DNA of 64,000 nucleotides from Erodium maritimum (lineage: Eukaryota; Streptophyta; Magnoliopsida; Geraniales; Geraniaceae). The notes below the pieces were generated by a model that worked only from the letters and a program-made list of their open reading frames with translations, was not told where the DNA came from and did not search any database. Positions 56,289 to 64,000 of the stretch are shown here, piece after piece. The stretch's first letter is position 1. Each line of letters begins with the position of its first letter. The stretch covers positions 62,858,012 to 62,922,011 of the forward strand of contig OY997590.1 in the NCBI GenBank assembly GCA_963921825.1. Direction: 5' to 3'. Made by a program: the position numbers and the translations under genes.

Positions 56289-57916
56289 GAGCATCCACAT
56301 CGGGCTGACGCACTACGCGACTCGCGGTTCACAAATGTGAACCGTGAGTCACGACCGGCCAATCATGGAGCGCCACGTGGTAGTAACGAATATTTTTATT
56401 TTTTAATTAAAAAAATAAGAAAAACATTAAAATTATCAGTTTTTCCATTTATAAATACCCTAGTCCCCTTCATCAAACCACCAAAAAATTCTTTTCATCT
56501 CCAACATTTTTCTCTCAAGTTCAACTACCAACAAATGTTCGAGCTATGGATGAGTACGAAGCCACTGTTCGTGCAATGTGGGAACAAATCCGACGAAGTG
56601 CTGAGAGATTGATAGAGAGAATGCAACCAAAGTTCGACGTAATGAGGAGAAGGATCAAAAGCAGGGAACCTTCTCGAAGAGAGATTTACAAAGGTCGTGT
56701 CTAAGGCCACAAGAAACTAATGTAGGATTATTTTGTGGAAAAGCTCACCTATGGGCCCGATATGTTCAGACGTAGATACCGTATGAGCCGACCACTTTTT
56801 ATTTGGGTGATTGAAAAGGTAGCGGAGCATGACGATTACTTCGTTCAGAAGTCGGACGCTACTGGACGAATGGGGTTATCAACGCACCAAAAATGCACCG
56901 CCTCGATACGAATGCTAGCGTACGGGTGCTCAACTGATTTGTTGGACGAATCCCTACGATTTGGGGTAAGTACCATACTCGAATGTGTACCACGCTTTTG
57001 CAAGGCCATTGTTATTGTTTTTATGGATGGGTACGAGTGTAAAACTACTGCGAAGGACTTGGCCCGATTACTAAAATCGGGATCCAGGCAAGAATTCTCC
57101 GACATGATTGGAAGTCTTGATTGTATGCATTGAGAGTGGTAGAATTTCCCAACCACGTTGCAAGGAGTCTTTGTCCGGGGAGATCACCACATATGTCCAA
57201 CAGTAATGTTGGAAGTTGTAGCGTCTCGTGATTTGTGGATTCGACATTCGTATTTTAGAATGGATGGCTCGAACAATGAAATCAATGTTTTCAACACCGA
57301 CCACTTGTTCAAAGAGGCTCTTGTCGGCCGTAACTATGTCATGGAGTACGAGATCAACGGGCATCGATATGATTGACCATATTATTTTGTTGAAGACATT
57401 GCGAAGATTAACACGAACGGTATGAACAAGGATCTGAAGAATGGTATTAAGACGCCCCTCCGGAAATACCTGAACGATAGCACTAGGGAGGGCCATTTTC
57501 CTACGAACAAAACGTGGCCGCTCGAATCGAGATGGAAAATGATAACACCTATCAGAAACTCAAAGATGACCTTGTTGAGCACATATGAGATTTCTTTGTA
57601 GCGGATTACGAATCAGACGAGTAACAAACGTCCACCCTTTCTATATGCAACAATTGTCTTATGAATCAATATGTTTTGGTTGTATTATTTGGGGATGAAT
57701 AAAAATAAAAGTTCTCTGTATTTAGTTATTTTTATTATTATTAATTAATTTTGTTCCATTAACTTTAATTTTAATTTTCATTATTATTTATTATATTAAT
57801 TATATGTTTAATAAATTCAACAAAAACATCAATTCAACAAAACATCAATTCAATATGTTTATATTTATTAATTCACATAGTCATGTCACATATGAACCTA
57901 ACCATTATACGTGCTC
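56289..57916 (+). mobile_element. PIF/Harbinger transposon, deleted (1628 bp)
   Basis: TTA lies at 56286-56288 and 57917-57919. The ends are GAGCATCCACATCGG and, in reverse complement, GAGCACGTATAATGG. A decayed transposase fills most of the interior. Confidence 0.8.
56546..57624 (+). pseudogene. PIF/Harbinger DDE transposase (inactive)
   Basis: The ATG at 56546 begins MDEYEATVRAMWEQ. Recognisable blocks are YGPDMFRRRYRMSRPLFIWV, DATGRMGLSTHQKCTASIRM, MIGSLDCMH (first catalytic aspartate) and DLWIRHSYFRMDGSNNEINV. The tail has QKLKDDLVEHI and FFVADYESDE before the TAA at 57622-57624. Stops occur in frame before DYFVEKL, after CMH, after HRYD and within the tail. The stretch with the later catalytic residues and the HNMI motif is deleted. 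Confidence 0.85.
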
Positions 57917-57919
57917 TTA

Positions 57920-58369
57920 CCAGTGGAATTGCAAAGTACATCACCAATGATCACCAAGTCTTTTTCCTTGAAAGCATGGAAGCTATTTGGCCTCAAATGT
58001 CTCGTGCCTTAAATGAGTTTTGGTAGCAATCTATAAGTGATTACAACTTGGCGAAGAAAATTATGCATTCATGGCTTGTTGGTGGGTTTTCTTCACTTGT
58101 ATGATTGTCTCTCCTCTATAGTCTATACTATGCTAAAATCTGAGATTCCTTAAGAAATGAAAGAATTAGAATGGTTCCATCAGAGAGAAGACAAGGAAGG
58201 TCCACTTTGCACAGCAGATGTGGAGGATCCAATGTAAAGACAAACCCAAGTGTTTCAGATTCATGGACAATCACAGCCAATCTTGGTCCCACATTTAGTC
58301 ATACACAACTTAGCGGGTCTGAGTCTCTCTGTTTTCAGCAAATGAGATCCAGCAAGACATTTTCTTCTC
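57920..58369. other. Intergenic DNA with a short coding-like stretch
   Basis: A plus-strand reading at about 57926-58100 (KYITNDHQVFFLESMEAIWP, then IMHSWLVGG) looks more protein-like than chance but has a TAG in the middle and no start. I do not recognise it. The rest is ordinary. Confidence 0.3.
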
Positions 58370-58375
58370 TTTATT
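58370..58375 (-). terminator. Likely poly(A) signal of the NPH3-family gene
   Basis: AATAAA on the minus strand, about 130 bases after the stop at 58506. Confidence 0.5.
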
Positions 58376-58505
58376 ATTATAAAAAGATAAAAAGATTTTA
58401 CACAACAATGCACATTGAGATTGAGAATATCCTTGAATACTTTTTTTTCCTGCCTAAAGATTACAGATGCATCTGAAAAGCAAAGAAAAGCTGAGATGGG
58501 TTATC

Positions 58506-60898
58506 CTAACAGTTTTTGTCACTGCCGTTTCTGTTGACGGACCACAACTTGCTGAACATTCTTTTCGGTCTAGTGGGAAGAGCGCAGAAGGACCTGAACT
58601 TTGTGGATTTCTCGATTCCATCAGGGTTTAAATCGCTCTCATCTAAGTCATCTTCTTCTGCTAGCTTCATTCTTAAGGTTGAAAGGCTTGATTTGGGTGA
58701 TTTGAGGCCCGAGATGCTCCATTGGTCTTCTTGAATGGTAGAGTTGGTGCTCAGTGAAACCTGTGGCCTTGACGGGTCTTTGTTATGCACTGCTAGAAGT
58801 GCCTTGAGGTTGCTAGGCAGCTCGGTCACTTTTCCACTAGCAAGAGCAGCTCGAGCTTGCTCGAAGAACAAAACTTGCACCACCACCCTCAGTGGAAGTA
58901 ACTCATTTTGTGCAGCATGCATGCAAGCCTCCATCGAGAGTTTCTTGCAGTCTAGAACTCTGCATAACCTCTTCCTCTCACTCTTGTTGAGTTCTGGGTG
59001 TGCCTGGATTACATCAACATGCATTAGTTTGAAAAATTGAATCCTGGTATGAATAAAAATCACAGATGACGGAACCGGACATAATTGAACAGTATTAAGT
59101 ACCATGTTCCATAATATGATGTAAACTTATACCAGAAAATTTTGTAGGGTCAACTTAATTGAAACTACTGACACAATGTAAACATGACAAGATGCCAAAG
59201 TCAAGAGAGTTGGTTATCAACCCATCATGTTGACCCACATCCTAAAATGTGAAAGTGAATTATATCAGAACAGTTTAGTCTAATTTATGGTGCATTATGG
59301 AAGCAACCACTTCAATACTAACCTTGAGATAAATGTCAATGGCTCGGTACAGATCATCATGATCAGGCCTGGCAAAATCTGGCATGGTCTCGGCAATTGT
59401 AATGAACTTGGACATGGACAAATTCAAATCCCGGGCAATTTCTTGCAAATACCCATCTACAAGCTTAGCTACCTTTAGTTTCGAGCTATGTGATGCCGAG
59501 GAAGACCTCCTACTTTCGTGAAACTCGAGATCTATGTTCTCTGCAGACCTTGACCTTCTTCTCTCAAACCCCAACTTGGATCTTGGAGGGCTAGTAGGTG
59601 GACTCTGGTCCTGTAACATGAACTGCTCCAATATGATCATGACTATGTCCACATCATACAGTGCAGTGCTTCTGTATGATGGAGATGGTATTAACAGATC
59701 ATTGACCGCTGCCTCCTCCAACTGAAGTCCCACCCTTCTCGCCAATTCCATCTTAGAAGATGATGATGCATTTAGAATATTGGCTGCTTTCAAGAGTTTG
59801 AGCAGGAAGCTGCAAGAAACTGCACAGTTCTCCATTGGGAGTAAGCTTACTATTGATTCCAAGAGCAGCCTATGCTTGGAACCGGCCGAATCTGAATCTG
59901 AGTCTGAAGATGCTTGTTTCTTGGCACTTGCATCTCTTGATATTCTTGGAAGCCATCTGGCTGCATAAGCCTTCAACGCATCACCAATCAGATTAGAGGG
60001 GATTTTCCCCGCAGATTTGATGGCTATCATAGTTCTCCAATACAAGTCTATGCTCAACTCCGCCATATCTTCAGCCCACCACCCCTTGCTGCCTGGCTTG
60101 TGTCTCTGACTCTCTCCTCCATTGCACGAAGACATGTCATCTCTACCTCTCTGAGAGTAGCTGTGGGACAAGCTCACCTTTGAGGGGTGAGTTAGGACTT
60201 TCGAAGCTATTGCTTCAATGCATCTGCTCGTGATTCCAAGGTCTTCAGACCACATGGGATAAGCTTTTGTGCTTTGGAGAGTCACAATGGAGTCCTTCCA
60301 ACCTTGGAGGATACACGAATTGAAGAAAACATCGAGCTTGCAAACAAGGTTCCCCTTCTCCACATCTTCAGTCATCTGCAGGTACTCAGCAGCACATCTT
60401 GCAGCTACAATGTTGTAGGCACTGAGAGTGACTGTAATGCCATAGCAAAACTTTGCACAAAGCTCAAAAGCTTCAACACCACCAGGAAAATCAGGTAGTT
60501 GAACTACTTTGATTTGTGAGGATTCAGGAGATCCGGAGCACAGCCTCTGAAGCTGCAGACACTTGGACAGGAGAGGAAACTGTGCCCAATGACATAACCA
60601 AATACAAAAGAAAATCAGGATCACACTAAATTGAGCTCTACCTGATACAGAAAAAGAACCAAACTCAGCTCAGGAGATACTATCCCAAGTTTACCTTGTG
60701 AAGCATATATCTACTACCATTTACTTGAACTATGATATCGCTGGATACCTCGGAGGACACTGACCTGCAGCAAAAAGAAACAAAAAGAAATGTAATCTTC
60801 TCTAAAATATTTGGTCAAGAACAAGTTACACACTCTTACCTTGCGGCCTCAGTAGTATAGAAGGTGTCAGGCCGGGATCCAAGCTTCATGAACTTCAT
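58506..60898 (-). CDS. BTB/POZ and NPH3 domain protein (NRL family, At1g67900-like)
   Basis: NPH3/RPT2-like proteins act at the plasma membrane as partners of phototropins and as substrate adaptors of CUL3 ubiquitin ligases; this member's exact role is unknown. Minus-strand coding exons are 60898-60840, 60764-60695, 60579-59323 and 59003-58506, 1884 bases in all (627 codons plus TAG). All introns are GT-AG: GTAAGA and TGCAG, GTAAAC and CACAG, GTTAGT and TCCAG. The start [15 protein letters not shown] is typical. A BTB domain follows ([20 protein letters not shown], then [20 protein letters not shown]), spanning about residues 29-135. The NPH3 domain (about 190-470) includes [49 protein letters not shown] and [20 protein letters not shown]. 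The C-terminus is serine-rich and basic. Length and exon layout fit the close Arabidopsis relative of about 630 residues, recalled from knowledge. It is intact. Confidence 0.95.
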
Positions 60899-62189
60899 GA
60901 CTGATACTCTTTGTGCTTCCTTCTTAAACTATTTATTTTTCATCAGGTGGTATTCAGGAGAATATGTTACCACAAAAAGGTCCGAAAATAGATTCTCAGA
61001 GATGGAACATCAGTATTAAGTCCACTCACTTCCTGAATCAAACCATTTCCCAACTCAGCAAAATCCCACAACATTCCACATAAAATACACTCCCATAAAC
61101 GTGAAAACGAATATCATGACAAAGAACGAAAACGGAAAAAGGAGGGAAAAGACAGTTTTAATGGAGGGTAGAAGTGAGGGCATCCAAGAAACCAGAAATA
61201 AAAGAACAAAGAGGAAGCAAAAGGAGAAGTTTTTGGTTTGGTCTTTAGCTGTGGGTGTGAAATGTGATACTGTGAGGGCATATATATACATATATGCCAT
61301 ATGGGAGGTTTATATGTAGATTTTGAGGTATAAATAGTCAAAGTGACAAAAACCCAGAAGATCAAACCCTCTAAAGTCCACGTCTTTTCAGTCAAAACCA
61401 ATAACCCATTTTGATTTGGACATACCCACAAACAAAAGCACCACAAAGGACACTGCAAATTTGCAATTCTCACTCCAAATCCTGAAACCCCAATCTCCTG
61501 AACCAAGCCAATCAAACAAAAACAATTAACATACAGACTAATATCAGCTCACTAGCTCACCTTAGCTGGTCCAGCTACAGCAATAGAACAAACAGATACA
61601 CACAACAGAGCAGAGCACACACAACATTACTCCAATTGGAAAGAGAATCTTTGTCTAATCTAAGCAACCCGATTAATACTCAAAACAAAATTGTTGGGTT
61701 TGCAGTAAACCTGAAAGTCAAGATTGATTTTGCTACTGTTGGTGTTCGCCAGAATCATCAGCCGCCAATCATTCATCAGAAAATTGAAACTGGTGAATAC
61801 TTTGGAAAAAAATCAGAGCCTTTTCTCATGGAGAGCTTAAAAATAAAAACTTGGGCAAGAAAGAAAGACATGGAAAATATTTGGTGTAGCGTGCTACTCA
61901 AGAGGCCACGCCCACGTGCTTATCCTGCGCCCACCTCTCTCATCATTTCCATTCCATTTTTCTATTTTTATTTTATTTTTTACTGCCTGCGTGCGTATAG
62001 TCAAACACTAATTTATACCCCACAATTGCAACATCGTACTTCCAAAACAAAAACAAAAAATAGTTAATGTAATTTTTCCTTTCAAATGAATACCCTCAAT
62101 TTGAGGATTATTCTATTTTATTATTAAAACTTTATACGGTTCAACTCTAGCCAAATAAACATAGATTTTTGATAAACCGAATTGCAAAA
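60899..62189 (-). other. Upstream region of the NPH3-family gene
   Basis: This is leader and promoter DNA for the minus-strand gene. A TATA-like run TATATATATGCC lies at about 61276-61290 (minus strand), before a CT-rich stretch (61100-61250) that could be leader. The plus-strand frame at 61636-62067 lacks any domain and is probably not coding. Confidence 0.5.
61913..61918. promoter_or_regulatory. G-box CACGTG upstream of the NPH3-family gene
   Basis: CACGTG in the context GCCCACGTGCTT, about 1 kb upstream of the start codon. It is a common light- and ABA-related motif; function here is unproven. Confidence 0.35.
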
Positions 62190-64000
62190 CTTGTAATGAC
62201 GGAGAGTTATGTTAGGGATTGGGTGCCTCTTTTTTTTGCAAGCTGCACCTGGCCAACCTATCACGCTCCTTCCGACGTTGTCTCGATCTGGTCTACCCCA
62301 TTATTATGGCGTCCTCTTCAACATCATAATTCTACTCAGGTGATACTGGGGAGGAATCTACCCCAGACCATCATTGTGCTTTACCGACAACCTGTGGCCA
62401 TCCCTCGATCTCCGACAATAGCATCCTCACTACCTCAGAATTCGTCGTCGATTCCCCCATGATCGTCTCTCCTCTCGTCTTTGAATCTGTCGACAAACCC
62501 TCGGATTCCGATACACCCCCCAATTTCCCTAACACAGGCACTCCCATGCCTCAATGACAATGTCGGGTGGACCCGGGATTGGGGGTCCATTCTTCTCCAC
62601 CTCCCCCATTATTTTAGAAATTTGACCTTCGGATTTTGGTTTGGAACTGCTAGGGTATGGGTTCTCGTCTGCATAAACAACATCTCCGGCATCTTCTACG
62701 AGATAGACGTCCCCACCTTGTGTTCTTGTCGGAGACATTGTTATCCTCCTAAAAGTTCGCTCTCCTGGCTCGATCGATGGGTTTTCTTGGAAATTTGTGT
62801 GTCCCAACCTCGAATACTCAACGAGGATTGGCCATATTTTGGGTTACAAGAGTAGATGTATTGTTTCAAGCATCAGATACGCATTACATTGAAATTGAAG
62901 TTTCAGCCCTAGGTCACCAGGACATACGCCTGATAGGTATTTACGGTAAGGCTCGAAGGAAGAATCGCCATCGGGCCTGGGACTTGCTCCGCCAGCTACA
63001 AACACCAACCCACCCTCACTAGATCATTATAGGGGACTTTATTGGAATCTTGGGCCAAGAGTTGACGAATGGAGGTGGTTCCTATCCCTCGATCCTCATT
63101 GTGGACTTTTGTTCGGTTGTGGATGAACTTGACCTCGTGGATGTCCCGATGACAGACCACTAGTTTACATGGTTCAAATGACGAAGCCATGATCGCCGTA
63201 TTCAGTCCTTCTTGGATAGGGCATTGATGTCTAGCCCCTACTATTATTCCCTCCCAGACTTGGACTTCTACAACACGGGTGCTACGACTTTGCATCACTG
63301 GCCGATGCTCCTTCGCTGGCTAGAAAAGTGGACCATCTCCCCCCCCCCCCCCAAAAAAAATCCGCTTTCAATCCCAATGGGTGAGGGATCCCAATTTTGG
63401 CCGGGTGATACAGGAAAATTGGGATAAAGTGCCTAAGGTCTAGTGTGATTCGAAAAGTAGGAGTCGCCCTAGATGATTGGGGTCGAAACCACTTTAGGAA
63501 AAATGTCGATCATATTAACTGTTGTCAGATGCGTATTGTTAAGTTGAATGGTAGAACTGACTGGGCTGGTGTGCATAGACGCGAGGAAATACAGATCCAG
63601 TTTGAAAATGCATTAAGAGAGCAGGAGGCATTTTGGCGACAACGAAACAACACTAGTTGACGGATGGGGATCGGGACACTAAATTCTTCCAAGCAGCGTG
63701 ATCCTATCGCCAGTGAATCAATGCAGTGGGCGCCTTAAAAAACGTAATGGGGGAGTTGGTAACTTGGGATACAGGTATGCAGGAACTCATTATGGATTAC
63801 TTCAGTCACCTTTTCACTAGTAGTCAACCGGACCTGGCTAATTTTACTATTCACCTGCATGTTCATATAACAGAAGCTGAAAACCAAAGTCTTTTACTCT
63901 CGGGGACGATACTGGAGGTGATGAATGAAGTGTTCCGGATGGGTTTAGATAAATCCCCAAGACCAGACGGCCTCGATCCAAGGTTCTATCAGCACTATTG
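62190..64000 (+). pseudogene. LINE ORF2 (endonuclease and start of RT), running off the window
   Basis: On the plus strand the endonuclease reads from about 62830 (RGLAIFW, VDVLFQASDTHYIEIEV, IRLIGIYGKARRKNRHRAWD). It continues with IIIGDF at about 63025, ELDLVDVPMTDH, RIQSFLDRALMSSPYYY and a degraded SDH motif (LHHWPML) near 63290. A 14-C plus 8-A run at 63339-63360 precedes a frame change. The linker contains ALDDWGRNHF and IQFENALREQEAFWRQR. The RT entry motif KSPRPDGLDPRFYQHYW is at 63950-64000. Several stops and shifts make it inactive. This LINE belongs to a different lineage from the ones at 9117 and 30011. The part before 62830 is poorly conserved. Confidence 0.85.

Noticed and set aside
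58735..60498. Plus-strand frames within the NPH3 gene
   Set aside because: The minus-strand exons explain this region fully, with intact frames and splice sites; the plus-strand frames are shadows.
61636..62067. Plus-strand frame of 143 codons upstream of the NPH3 gene
   Set aside because: It has no domain, a hydrophobic low-complexity end, and lies in the probable promoter of the opposite-strand gene.
1..64000. tRNA, rRNA or organelle-derived segments
   Set aside because: I looked for clover-leaf-like sequences and A/B boxes by eye. The only tRNA-related matches are the short primer-binding sites at 15109 and possibly 1641. A covariance-model scan would settle this.

Overview
This window is nuclear DNA from a flowering plant, most likely a eudicot. 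It holds spliced plant genes with GT-AG introns, an AP2/ERF and an NPH3-family gene with close relatives across angiosperms, and plant-type Ty1/copia, Ty3/gypsy, L1-like LINE, PIF/Harbinger and hAT elements. I cannot name the species. Only two genes look like intact, working host genes: a single-exon ERF transcription factor of the ESR2/DORNROSCHEN-LIKE type (39681-40556, +), and a four-exon BTB/NPH3-family gene (58506-60898, -, 627 codons plus stop). Almost everything else is nested, decayed transposable-element (TE) sequence.

Layout. 1-8250: the end of a long LTR, a broken gypsy gag-pol (2021-3932), a reverse-oriented solo LTR (3933-7079) and an unclassified GC-rich stretch. 9100-23379: a complete but dead L1-type LINE on the minus strand with a 17-bp target-site duplication (TSD), split in ORF1 by a very young Ty1/copia element (14942-21647, LTRs differing at one site in 167). 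24212-28150: a LINE-like fragment split by another solo LTR. 28690-31604: a candidate hAT-like MITE and a 5'-truncated LINE. 31605-33697: an LTR fragment and a zinc-knuckle remnant. 33832-39211: a PIF/Harbinger element (TSD TTA) carrying two SANT/trihelix pseudogenes, one split by a 3-kb LTR. 39215-40946: the ERF gene with a small retroposon at its 3' end. 42231-47228: a Harbinger transposase remnant containing a hAT element and a solo LTR. 47579-50675: another solo LTR. 51775-57916: a pseudogene of the plant Ulp1/MULE-associated type, a foldback MITE, a solo LTR of a second family, a subterminal-repeat array and a second Harbinger element. 58370-62160: the NPH3 gene and its upstream region. 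62190-64000: a plus-strand LINE running off the window.

One long-LTR family (called family A here, about 2.7-3.15 kb, TGTAA...TGACA ends) occurs seven times, in both orientations and mostly as solo LTRs. It accounts for about 16 kb. Four pairs of flanking direct repeats (TGTAT, CAAAG/CAGAG, TAACT, GAGAG/GTGAG) and several TTA, 8-bp and longer TSDs let the order of insertions be read from the sequence.

I found no convincing evidence of a wholly new molecular system. The observations most worth a second look are the Harbinger element with two SANT-type genes and no transposase, the hAT element with a triplicated terminus, the G/C-homopolymer expansions that coincide with frameshifts, a retroposon that duplicated the AATAAA-bearing 3' flank of the ERF gene, and the repeat architecture inside the family A LTRs.
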